In this document: positions 1 through 6,883 of the stretch, in pieces
Layout: every line of letters starts with the position of its first letter
How positions within the stretch are numbered: position 1 is the stretch's first letter
Source: Actinomycetes bacterium
GTDB lineage: Bacteria; Actinomycetota; Thermoleophilia; BMS3ABIN01
NCBI GenBank assembly: GCA_021790075.1
Contig: JAJYIN010000020.1
Span: 1 to 16,529, forward strand
Direction: 5' to 3'
DNA: 16,529 bases
Made by a program: the position numbers and the translations under genes
Notes under the pieces: model-generated
Database searches by the model: none
Seen by the model: the letters and a program-made list of their open reading frames with translations, nothing else
What the model was told of the DNA's origin: nothing

Positions 1-1
1 C

Positions 2-349
2 GACCTGTCTCTGGTGCGTCGTTTGACCGAACGCATTTATGTCATATACAAAGGCGTCATCGTTGAAACTGGCCCGACGGCCGCGGTGTTGTCACAGCCT
101 CTGCATCCTTACACCCGGCTACTGATGGCCGCTGACCCGAACTCGCCGGCCTGGGCGGAACCGGGCCAGCAAATATGGCACCCGGAGCGCGGCGGTTGCT
201 ATTTTGCGAATCGGTGCAGCGAGTGGGATGCCGGCCGGTGTGCGGATTTGCCTTTGCTGGCCGAAGTGGAGGGCGGCAGGGCTGTAGCCTGTCAATCGGG
301 TAAAGCCTCGTTCAGAAGCGGCGCGGCGGCCGCGACCACATCCGGTTAA
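2..349 (+). CDS. Oligopeptide/dipeptide ABC transporter ATP-binding protein, C-terminal fragment
   Basis: The reading frame is open from base 2, so the gene starts outside the window; only about 115 C-terminal residues are seen. The fragment starts at the H-loop region (DLSLVRRLTERIYVIYKG, cf. family HDLxxVRxIxDRxxVMYxG), continues through a G-x-I-V-E-x-G segment and the LHPYTRLLMAA motif, and ends in the cysteine-containing tail of OppD/OppF/DppD/DppF ATPases (GCYFANRC ... C ... VAC). These cytoplasmic subunits hydrolyse ATP to drive peptide (sometimes nickel) import with two permeases and a binding protein. The Walker A, signature and Walker B motifs lie upstream of the window, so substrate and subunit type cannot be assigned. 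Its TAA overlaps the TAA of the convergent downstream gene. Confidence 0.92.
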   Translation, partial: DLSLVRRLTERIYVIYKGVIVETGPTAAVLSQPLHPYTRLLMAADPNSPAWAEPGQQIWHPERGGCYFANRCSEWDAGRCADLPLLAEVEGGRAVACQSGKASFRSGAAAATTSG

Positions 350-669
350 AGGCCGATGTATCGCAAGGCGGGGCTGACCCTGTCCCTGGCTTGCTTGAGC
401 GCCGCCAGCAGCACCCACATCCTGCGTGCGGTTGACCCGAGCACAAATACGCGCTCCTGAAGCCGGGCGACCCTTTCCGTAATTGCCAGCCCCCGCCGCT
501 GGGCTGTATCGGCGCCCCCCATAAGAGAATCGACACGGGGCAGGACCTTGTCCCGGGTATGACGCGCCGTCCGGCCCAGGCCCATCGCCTGGCGGCCGGC
601 CCCCACGGCAGTGCCCACCAGCACCAGAACGGCTGCCGCCACGCAGATTATTTCCAGGAAAAGGCCCAT
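346..669 (-). CDS. Small membrane-anchored protein of unknown function
   Basis: A 107-residue product. One hydrophobic segment at about residues 3-24 (rich in V, A, L and I) should act as an N-terminal membrane anchor. It is followed by a basic, helix-prone region with many R and Q residues, resembling single-pass DUF948-like proteins in layout only; I do not recognise a family. The ATG at 669 has no convincing Shine-Dalgarno sequence. The gene lies downstream of the terminator of the NlpC/P60 gene, so it needs its own promoter or read-through. It converges on the ABC ATPase gene with stop codons overlapping in a TTAA. No competing frame here is more convincing, but existence rests on the open frame and the plausible anchor alone. 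Confidence 0.5.
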   Translation of the reverse strand: MGLFLEIICVAAAVLVLVGTAVGAGRQAMGLGRTARHTRDKVLPRVDSLMGGADTAQRRGLAITERVARLQERVFVLGSTARRMWVLLAALKQARDRVSPALRYIGL

Positions 670-735
670 GGTGATGCTGTTATGCTACCGCAAGTGAAGG
701 CCAAACAGAAGCCGGAAGGGAGGGGGGGAATCCAG

Positions 736-754
736 AAAAATTCCCCTTCGGGGA
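736..754 (-). terminator. Intrinsic terminator of the NlpC/P60 gene
   Basis: Read on the minus strand, a 5-bp G+C-rich stem (TCCCC-GAA-GGGGA) is followed directly by a T run (ATTTTT). It starts about 10 bases after the TAA of the NlpC/P60 gene, the expected position and shape for a Rho-independent terminator. Confidence 0.8.
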
Positions 755-764
755 CCGCCTGAAA

Positions 765-1865
765 TTACCGGGGCGGACCCAAACGCGGCTGCAGCGGGTA
801 CCGGCGGGCGCCGGCATAATCCGAATCGAACACCAGTGTAGAGACCCGCACCACCTCGCCGAATGTGGGGGCCTCGATGAATTTGCCCTTGCCGACATAC
901 ATGCCCACATGGTGCGGTGACAGCGGGCCAAAGAAAACCAGGTCCCCGGGCTGCAACTGGTCCCTGGGCACCGGGGCGCCGAGCGCAAACTGCATGGCGG
1001 CGTTATGCGGCAGCTCTACGCCATGCTGTGCCAGTACGAACTTCGTCAGGCCGGAGCAGTCGAACCCCGCCGGGCTTTCACCGCCCCACACATAGGGCAC
1101 ACCCAGGTAATGCAGCGCGGTCTCCACTACCTGCGCCTGGGTGGCGTCGCTGATCTGGAGATCCTGGAGCATGGATGCGGTTTCAGCGGCCTCCCGGGCT
1201 GCTTCCGCCTGCTGTCGCGCCTGTTCCTGCCGGAGGATCTGCTGGACCTGGCCGTTGACATCGTTCAGCTTCTGCTGCCTTTCGTTGATCCTGGATTCGA
1301 TGACAGCCTGCTGGTCCGCCAGGTCTTTTTCCAGCCGCATCTGCTCAGCCCGCTGCCGGTCGATATTGTCGGTAGTTTCACTGATCGCCTCGGCAGAAGC
1401 TTCGAACTCTTGCTCCAGCTTCAGGTCCTGCTGGTTGATCTTCACTATATACTGCGCCTGCTCGAGGAAATCATTGAAGCTGGTGCTGTTCAGCAGGATG
1501 CTCATGATGTTGATATCCCCGGCCTTGTAGATGTTCGTCAAGCGGCTGGAAAGCATTCTTTCCTGCTCGTTCCGTTTTGCGGTCATATCATCCAGATTGG
1601 CCCGGCTGTCCGCCAGCTTCATCGTCAGCTGATCCAGGCTGACCCGGGTAGCGTTATGCTGCTCCACCACGACTTCGAGATCGCGGTCCTGAGCAGTTAT
1701 CTCGGCGGTGATGGCGTCAGCCTGCGCCTGGAGGGAATCGACCTGCTGTCTGGCTTGTCCCTGTGGCTGGACGTCTATGGTCTGGGCATCCGCCAGACCG
1801 GCAGGCATCAATGCCACGGACAGCAGCAACAAGAGCGCAAGGCGTATTTTCCCCTGGCAAGTCAT
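765..1865 (-). CDS. Secreted NlpC/P60 peptidoglycan endopeptidase with N-terminal coiled coil
   Basis: A 366-residue product. Residues 1-27 form a Sec signal peptide (basic start, L-rich core, cleavage probably after ADA). Residues about 35-235 are E/Q/R-rich heptad-like coiled coil, as in CwlO and RipA hydrolases. Residues about 244-345 are an NlpC/P60 domain: the catalytic Cys270 sits in FDCSG, His319 in HHVGMYVG, and the third residue is Glu331 in FIEAPT. A Cys-His-Glu triad is the arrangement known for mycobacterial RipA. Such enzymes cut the D-Glu-meso-DAP bond in stem peptides during growth or septation, and the coiled coil often restrains the enzyme until FtsEX or a similar partner activates it. 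The ATG at 1865 has AGGA about 10 bases upstream. The gene is monocistronic and followed by a terminator. The exact physiological role (division or elongation) is inferred. Confidence 0.93.
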   Translation of the reverse strand: MTCQGKIRLALLLLLSVALMPAGLADAQTIDVQPQGQARQQVDSLQAQADAITAEITAQDRDLEVVVEQHNATRVSLDQLTMKLADSRANLDDMTAKRNEQERMLSSRLTNIYKAGDINIMSILLNSTSFNDFLEQAQYIVKINQQDLKLEQEFEASAEAISETTDNIDRQRAEQMRLEKDLADQQAVIESRINERQQKLNDVNGQVQQILRQEQARQQAEAAREAAETASMLQDLQISDATQAQVVETALHYLGVPYVWGGESPAGFDCSGLTKFVLAQHGVELPHNAAMQFALGAPVPRDQLQPGDLVFFGPLSPHHVGMYVGKGKFIEAPTFGEVVRVSTLVFDSDYAGARRYPLQPRLGPPR

Positions 1866-1945
1866 AACTAGGCAGTCCTATCGGAACTTGCGGGAATCTC
1901 TAAAGAGGAATAACAATGCGCCTAAATGGAAAAAACTATGTGCGG

Positions 1946-1967
1946 GGCGGCTCAAAGGCGGCTCAAA
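1946..1967 (+). repeat. Perfect 11-bp tandem duplication in the tRNA promoter region
   Basis: GGCGGCTCAAA occurs twice head to tail with no spacer. The repeat covers the place where the -35 element of the tRNA-fMet promoter should lie, between the divergent NlpC/P60 and tRNA genes. Confidence 0.85.
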
Positions 1968-1975
1968 AATCTTTA

Positions 1976-1984
1976 TGTTATAAT
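1976..1984 (+). promoter_or_regulatory. Extended -10 promoter of tRNA-fMet
   Basis: TGTTATAAT is a perfect extended -10 element (TGn plus TATAAT). It ends 11 bases before the mature tRNA 5' end, which predicts a very short 5' leader. No good -35 hexamer is seen 17 bases upstream; that space is occupied by the 11-bp tandem repeat. The extended -10 may compensate. Confidence 0.75.
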
Positions 1985-1995
1985 TACCGCGGTGA

Positions 1996-2072
<77 letters not shown>

Positions 2073-2262
2073 TTTTTTTCCAGTCACGCCGCTTGCATCC
2101 ACGCTTTTCTGTGCGACGATTTTCTGTGAGAACTCCCGCGCAAGTCAAGTTAACTATCGTTAAGAAGGTCTGAGGGCGCCCGGCGCCAAGTCTTTTCCCC
2201 TGCGTCCTTGCCCATGACCTTTTCGCTCGGCCTCGCAACGGACAGCCTTTTGAGATAGATTC

Positions 2263-3435
2263 TTAATACTTCATTCCCGCGACCTCGTTAAAACTGTTCT
2301 TATAAATGACGCGCTGAGTCACCAGCAGCGGCTGGCCGTTCATCGATAACACCCGCACGGGACCGCCCATCATGTTGTAGTAGGAAACGGGAAGATTTCC
2401 TCCTGCGGGCACAGTCACACTGCTCATCAGATTTCCATTTACATAGATATTCACGGCGGCATCGCTCTGGCCCATGTTGGTGACCAGGATCCAGTTGCCG
2501 TTCATTCCGTGTGAGGGCATCGAGTCATACCAGGTGAACCACTGGTCGGTGCCGGCGTCGCTTCCCGTGAGCCCCTGGACTTCCTCAAAGCTGCCCTTGT
2601 ACAGGATGCGCTGACTAACCAGGAGTTTTTTCCCGTTCGTGGAAACGACCTCGACCGGCCCGCCCATCACTCCCTTGTACAACTGTATCAGCGGAGTGCC
2701 TGGCTGGACGGTATAAGTGCCCCGCTTTTGACCTGCTATATAAATGTCCACGCTGGCGTCTCCCGTGTCCTGATTCTCGACCAGGATCCAGTCACCATTT
2801 ATCTGGCTCTGATCGGTGAAGTCATACCAGGGGAAATGATAATCGCTGGTCAACTTGCTCTGGGGAACGCCCCACACCTCGTTGAAGGCATTCTGGTAGA
2901 TGACGCGCTGGCTGACGATCAGGGGCTGCCCGTTGGTGCAGGTGACCTTGACGGGCCCCCCGGTGGTGTTGGGATACGAGGGGGTGACGCGGCCACCGGG
3001 TGCGATCGTGTAGGTATTCATGAGACGCCCGGCTATGTATACCTGGACATTGGCGTTGGTGCTGCCCTGATTTCCGATCAGGATCCAGTCGCCTTTCATA
3101 CCGTTGCCCGGGGATGAATCATACCATGTGAAGTAGTAAGTGGAATTAAGTTGATCGGAACGCAGACCTGCTATTTCATTGAAAGAGTCGTTATAAATTA
3201 CGCGCTGGCTGGTTATGAGCGGCTGAGTGGTGAAGATGGAAACCGGTCCCCCCATCACTCCCGGGAATGCGGGTGTTTCCGGAGGGGCTCCCGCTCCGGT
3301 ATTGCGGTCGGCATAAGTGTAAGGACCCACCAGAACGGAGCTGCGGGCGCTGGCTGTCCCTACCGGCGGGTTGGCCATCAGCACCCAGTCCTGCAGGCCG
3401 GGGGTCAACTGGTCGTACCATGTGAACAGGTAACG
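2263..3435 (-). repeat. Four tandem ~99-residue protein repeats (coding)
   Basis: In the CAP protein, the signature F-[TP]-W-Y-D recurs at residues 275, 373, 472 and 571, a spacing of 98-99 residues. Each unit follows the pattern FTWYD ... W-[IV]-L-x-x-N ... V-x-[IV]-Y-[IV]-x-G ... G-G-P-V ... QPLLVSQRVIYKxSFNEVxG. Copies 2-4 are close to each other and copy 1 is the most diverged. The predicted structure is beta-rich. These are protein-level repeats; the DNA copies have diverged. Confidence 0.9.
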
Positions 3436-4248
3436 GTAGGATGGCGTGAAATTATCCACCGTGACCGTGGTGTCAGCCTGTGCGGCCATACCGGCAGTGT
3501 CGTGGGCGATCGCCGACAGCGTATGGGGTCCGGGAGCCAGGGTGCTCGTATCGAGAGTGAATGAATACGGGGGCGAGGTCGGTGTGGCGACGAGGTTGCC
3601 ATCGACGTAAAGGTTGACCTGCGTGACGGCCACGTTGTCCCAGGCGATCGCCTGAACATTGACCGTGCCGCTCACCAGAGACGACCCGGTGGGGTAGGGC
3701 AACGCCACGCTCGGCGGAGTCGTATCATCCTGGACTCCGCCAAAATCAGTGGTCCAGTACCAGCCATACTGGGAGCCCGGCTGATAATAACGGCCGACTC
3801 CGATGGCGTGCATGTACGGGCTGAGCATGTTGGCGTTATGGGGCGGTGAATTACGCCAGACATTGAAGGCGGCTTGCGCGGAGTCCACGCCATAGCCGGC
3901 GACGATGTTCTCCGCCAGGTAAGTATTATAAGTGTAACCCGCCCCCCGGATGCGGTCCCAGGGGGTGCTGCCGTCCGAGCCGGTGTGGGAAAAATAATCG
4001 CGGGTTGCCATGTCGTAGCTGTGCCCCTCGGCCGCATTGTAAAGCGCGTTTGACATGGCCAGGGGCGGCAATCCGTTCTGGGCGCGGTAATTATTGATCA
4101 ATGTAAGGAAAGCCAGTTCCTGATCATCATAAGCATGCGCGGCGGGCGCCATCATCAGGGTGCCCAGGACCGTCAGCAGGGATACGGCCGCAAGGACAAT
4201 GAGGCGGGTGCGGTTACGTCCGAACATTTTCCAAATCATTGCGCCCAT
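2263..4248 (-). CDS. Secreted CAP/SCP-domain protein with Ig-like domain and four C-terminal repeats
   Basis: About 661 residues from the ATG at 4248. Residues 10-39 form a signal peptide ending APAAHA. Residues 43-170 are a bacterial CAP/SCP (YkwD-like) domain: LINNYRAQNGLPPL, GHSYDMATRDYFSHTG, AENI, and WRNSPPHNANMLSP, with His76, Glu113 and His137 as likely cleft residues. Residues about 176-266 form an Ig-like beta domain (TTPPSVALPYPTG ... DTAG). Residues about 272-661 hold four repeats. I see no sortase signal or C-terminal membrane segment, so it is probably released or held non-covalently. Start choice: the frame is open up to 4479, but that would overlap the upstream gene and put 77 non-signal residues before the signal peptide. 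ATG 4248, 4239 and 4227 are all possible and none has a strong ribosome binding site. CAP-domain activity in bacteria is poorly defined, so function is unknown. Confidence 0.9.
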   Translation of the reverse strand: MGAMIWKMFGRNRTRLIVLAAVSLLTVLGTLMMAPAAHAYDDQELAFLTLINNYRAQNGLPPLAMSNALYNAAEGHSYDMATRDYFSHTGSDGSTPWDRIRGAGYTYNTYLAENIVAGYGVDSAQAAFNVWRNSPPHNANMLSPYMHAIGVGRYYQPGSQYGWYWTTDFGGVQDDTTPPSVALPYPTGSSLVSGTVNVQAIAWDNVAVTQVNLYVDGNLVATPTSPPYSFTLDTSTLAPGPHTLSAIAHDTAGMAAQADTTVTVDNFTPSYRYLFTWYDQLTPGLQDWVLMANPPVGTASARSSVLVGPYTYADRNTGAGAPPETPAFPGVMGGPVSIFTTQPLITSQRVIYNDSFNEIAGLRSDQLNSTYYFTWYDSSPGNGMKGDWILIGNQGSTNANVQVYIAGRLMNTYTIAPGGRVTPSYPNTTGGPVKVTCTNGQPLIVSQRVIYQNAFNEVWGVPQSKLTSDYHFPWYDFTDQSQINGDWILVENQDTGDASVDIYIAGQKRGTYTVQPGTPLIQLYKGVMGGPVEVVSTNGKKLLVSQRILYKGSFEEVQGLTGSDAGTDQWFTWYDSMPSHGMNGNWILVTNMGQSDAAVNIYVNGNLMSSVTVPAGGNLPVSYYNMMGGPVRVLSMNGQPLLVTQRVIYKNSFNEVAGMKY

Positions 4249-4349
4249 CTCGTTTTCATTGCGGGGACATCGGGGGAATAGCTGCCACGGGGCAGGATGT
4301 ACGTAATAACTAGCCTCTCTTTTTTCCATCGGCTGGAGGGCCGGTGGCT

Positions 4350-4366
4350 TTATTCTCGAGGAATAA
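4350..4366. promoter_or_regulatory. 17-bp inverted repeat in the CAP-gene leader
   Basis: TTATTC-TCGAG-GAATAA is a perfect 6-bp inverted repeat around a 5-bp centre, in the 139-bp gap upstream of the CAP-protein start. It could be an operator or a weak RNA hairpin; there is no T run on the minus strand, so it does not look like a terminator. Assignment as regulatory is only a possibility. Confidence 0.25.
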
Positions 4367-4387
4367 GCGGCGAAAGGGGACGAAAGG

Positions 4388-4594
4388 TTACGGCGCGGCC
4401 GTTGAAACCGCGTGAGTCTGGCTGTCTCCACTACCTGCCGTTTCCCCCTGCTGGACCGATGCCAGTTTCCAGACGCCAATGCCGGCGCCCAAGCCGATAA
4501 TCATGAATCCTATCACGATCAGGACGATGACGAAGCGGTTTTGGGGAATCGGGGGTTTGCCCTGTTCAGGCGCCTGTTCTGCCATCATTCTCAT
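4388..4594 (-). CDS. Small single-pass membrane protein of unknown function
   Basis: A 68-residue product with a hydrophilic N-terminus (about 20 residues, proline-rich), one strong transmembrane segment at about residues 21-43 (V, I, L, G, M), and a short polar tail rich in G, S, T and A. No family is recognised. It begins 39 bases after the rel stop on the same strand, so it is probably cotranscribed with recJ-rel. ATG at 4594, 4588 and 4585 are all possible; none has a good Shine-Dalgarno sequence. The frame is the same as that of rel, and the rel TGA is the first in-frame stop upstream. It may be a real small protein or chance; the clean TM segment and position favour real. Confidence 0.5.
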   Translation of the reverse strand: MRMMAEQAPEQGKPPIPQNRFVIVLIVIGFMIIGLGAGIGVWKLASVQQGETAGSGDSQTHAVSTAAP

Positions 4595-4633
4595 TACCGG
4601 GGAAGGCTCGTGGGTTGACCCGCCGGCCGCCGT

Positions 4634-6883
4634 TCATTCTTCACTGGGGCTCGGAGTGATCCGGTAAGCGTCAAAGATGGTGTCGATGCCCTTGATGTTT
4701 TCCAGGACCGTGTCCAGCAGCTTGGCGTCCCCGACCTCAACCACGAAGCGGTCTTTCACCAGGTGGTCGCCCGAAGTGTTGCAGTCTGCCGAGATGATAT
4801 TGACGCCGGATTCGCTCAGGGTGCGGGAAATGTCTTCCAGCAGATGGCTGCGGTCCATCGCCTCGACCTGAAATTCCGCCCGGAAGGCTTTCTCCGAAGT
4901 TCCCTTCCAGGCGACATTGATGAACCGTTCCCCTGAGCGATTTTGCAGGTCCCTGGCGTTAGGGCAGTCCTTTCGATGGACGCTAACGCCTTTCCCCAGG
5001 GAGATATAACCCACGATCTTGTCCCCGGGGAGCGGCTTGCAGCATTTGGCCAGGCGCACGCCCACATCGCTGACTCCGTCAACGCTGATGCCCAGCTCCC
5101 TGGGAGTGGACGTGACAGACCGCTGCCGGGCCGGCATGCTGGAGGACTTTGTCACCACCGAGGGGATGCCGGCCGTTTCGTCCAGGTGCTTGGTGATCTT
5201 GGTGAGCACCTGCTGCGGTGAAGTCTTGCCTGTTCCCAGGCTCACATACAGGTCTTCCGCCTTGAGGAAGCCCATGGCGCGGGTCAGCTCGGCGAATGCC
5301 GGTGACGCCACGATTTTCTGGCTGGCCAGCCCCTTGCGCCGGAGCGCTTCCTGAAGCAGTTCCCGGCCGATGTGCTCGGAATCCTGGCGCCGTTCTTTCT
5401 TGAACCACTGCCGGATCTTGTTGCGCGCCCGTGAAGTCTTGACGAAATTAAGCCAGTCGCGCGAAGGCCCCTGGCTCGACTTTGAAGTGAGCACTTCGAC
5501 GAAATCGCCGCTATGCAGAGGATGTTGCAGTGGCACAATGCGCCCGTCCACCTTGGCGCCAACGCAGTGGTGCCCAACGTCGGTATGAACCGCGTAGGCG
5601 AAATCGACCGGGGTGGAATTGGCGGCCAGGCTGATAACCTCCCCTTTGGGAGTGAAGACGAAAACCTCTTCCTCGAACAGGTCGATGCGCAGTGTCTTCA
5701 TGAACTCCTTGGGATCCTCGGTTTCACTTTGCCATTCGAGCATCTGCCGCAGCCAGGCCAGCTTGTCGGCGGCCGCCTCATTTGCCTTACTGGCCTTGCC
5801 GCGCTCCTTGTAGAGCCAGTGAGCGGCGATGCCGTACTCGGCTGTCTGGTGCATCTTGTGCGTGCGGATCTGGATCTCCAGCGGCTTGCCCTGGGGCCCG
5901 ATCACCGTGGTGTGCAGCGACCGGTACATGTTGAACTTGGGCATGGCGATATAGTCCTTGAATCGGCCCGGCATTGGCTTCCATAGCGAATGGATGATGC
6001 CCAGAGTGCCATAACAGTCCTTGACGCTGTCCACCAGGACCCGCATGGCGGTGAGGTCGTAAATCTCGTTGAATTCCTTGCCCCGTTTCACCATCTTGGT
6101 GTAGATGCTGTAGAAATGCTTGGCGCGCCCCTCGATCTGGGCCTCGATGCCAACCTTGGCAAGCTCCGCCTGCAGGTATTCAGCCGCCTGGTCAACGTAA
6201 CTTTCCCGGTCGGCCCGCCGCTGGGCCACCATCTGCTGGAGTTCGGAATACTTGCGGGGATGAAGGGCGGCAAACGCCAGGTCTTCCAGTTCCCACTTGA
6301 TACTGTAGATTCCCAGGCGGTGCGCCAGCGGAGCGTAGATCTCGAGGGTCTCCTTGGCTTTCTGGATCTGCTTTTGTTTGTCCAGGTAGCAGATCGTGCG
6401 CATATTGTGGGTGCGGTCGGCCAGCTTGATCAAGATGACCCGGATATCCTTGGCCATGGCGATGATCATCTTGCGCAGGTTGTCCGCCTGCTCTTCCTCC
6501 TCGCTTTTCAGCGAGACTTTCTGCAGTTTGGTGAGGCCGTCGACCAGGTCGGCTACTTCAGCGCCGAACATCTTCCTGATCGTAGCGACGGTTGTGGGGG
6601 TGTCCTCGACCACGTCATGCAGCAAAGCTGCGCCAATAGTGACGCTGTCGAGCTTGAGGTCCGCGCAGATGCGCGCCGTCCCCAGGGGATGGTAGATAAA
6701 GTCCTCGCCACTCTTGCGGAAGCGCCCCTTGTGCTGGGCTTTCGAGTAGGTAAACGCCTGTGCGATCAACTCCCGGTCAAAATCGGGATTGTATTCCGCT
6801 ATGGCCTGGAAAAGATCTTCGAGAGCCGCTTCCTCGGCTCCTAAATTATCACGTTTGGCGACTTGCTCAAGTATTGTAAACAC
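4634..6883 (-). CDS. rel: Bifunctional (p)ppGpp synthetase/hydrolase (Rel/SpoT family)
   Basis: A 749-residue long-form Rel. It makes (p)ppGpp from ATP and GDP/GTP and hydrolyses it, driving the stringent response in the cytoplasm at the ribosome. The HD hydrolase domain has YHPLG, the metal-binding pair His89-Asp90 in LLHDVVEDT, and LADRTHNM (155-161). The synthetase domain has RFKDYIAMPKFNMYRSLH (from 307); the RFKD charge signature is typical of bifunctional enzymes, not RelA-type monofunctional synthetases. A TGS domain spans about 405-467, a conserved AKCCKPLPGD segment follows at about 610, and a C-terminal ACT domain spans about 670-745. The start is GTG at 6883, 43 bases inside the end of recJ; GGGAG lies almost against it, an unusually short spacing, so translational coupling to recJ is likely. 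No better in-frame start is present downstream before the HD domain. Confidence 0.97.
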   Translation of the reverse strand: MFTILEQVAKRDNLGAEEAALEDLFQAIAEYNPDFDRELIAQAFTYSKAQHKGRFRKSGEDFIYHPLGTARICADLKLDSVTIGAALLHDVVEDTPTTVATIRKMFGAEVADLVDGLTKLQKVSLKSEEEEQADNLRKMIIAMAKDIRVILIKLADRTHNMRTICYLDKQKQIQKAKETLEIYAPLAHRLGIYSIKWELEDLAFAALHPRKYSELQQMVAQRRADRESYVDQAAEYLQAELAKVGIEAQIEGRAKHFYSIYTKMVKRGKEFNEIYDLTAMRVLVDSVKDCYGTLGIIHSLWKPMPGRFKDYIAMPKFNMYRSLHTTVIGPQGKPLEIQIRTHKMHQTAEYGIAAHWLYKERGKASKANEAAADKLAWLRQMLEWQSETEDPKEFMKTLRIDLFEEEVFVFTPKGEVISLAANSTPVDFAYAVHTDVGHHCVGAKVDGRIVPLQHPLHSGDFVEVLTSKSSQGPSRDWLNFVKTSRARNKIRQWFKKERRQDSEHIGRELLQEALRRKGLASQKIVASPAFAELTRAMGFLKAEDLYVSLGTGKTSPQQVLTKITKHLDETAGIPSVVTKSSSMPARQRSVTSTPRELGISVDGVSDVGVRLAKCCKPLPGDKIVGYISLGKGVSVHRKDCPNARDLQNRSGERFINVAWKGTSEKAFRAEFQVEAMDRSHLLEDISRTLSESGVNIISADCNTSGDHLVKDRFVVEVGDAKLLDTVLENIKGIDTIFDAYRITPSPSEE

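Noticed and set aside
1005..1871. 288-codon plus-strand frame opposite the NlpC/P60 gene
   Set aside because: Shadow of a gene with signal peptide, coiled coil and intact catalytic motifs; no supporting signals of its own.
1866..1945. Possible riboswitch in the NlpC/P60 leader, since ydaO-type c-di-AMP riboswitches often precede such genes
   Set aside because: The leader is short and I see none of the conserved ydaO core segments.
2105..2187. 9-bp direct repeat (TTTTCTGTG at 2105 and 2120), a TTAAC/GTTAA inverted repeat and a GGCGC hairpin downstream of the tRNA
   Set aside because: Short elements expected by chance; the hairpin has only five pairs and no immediate T run. Otherwise the 190-base gap from 2073 to 2262 shows nothing I can support.
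4249..4479. Longer N-terminus for the CAP protein (738 residues)
   Set aside because: It would place 77 residues before an obvious signal peptide and overlap the upstream small gene by 92 bases.
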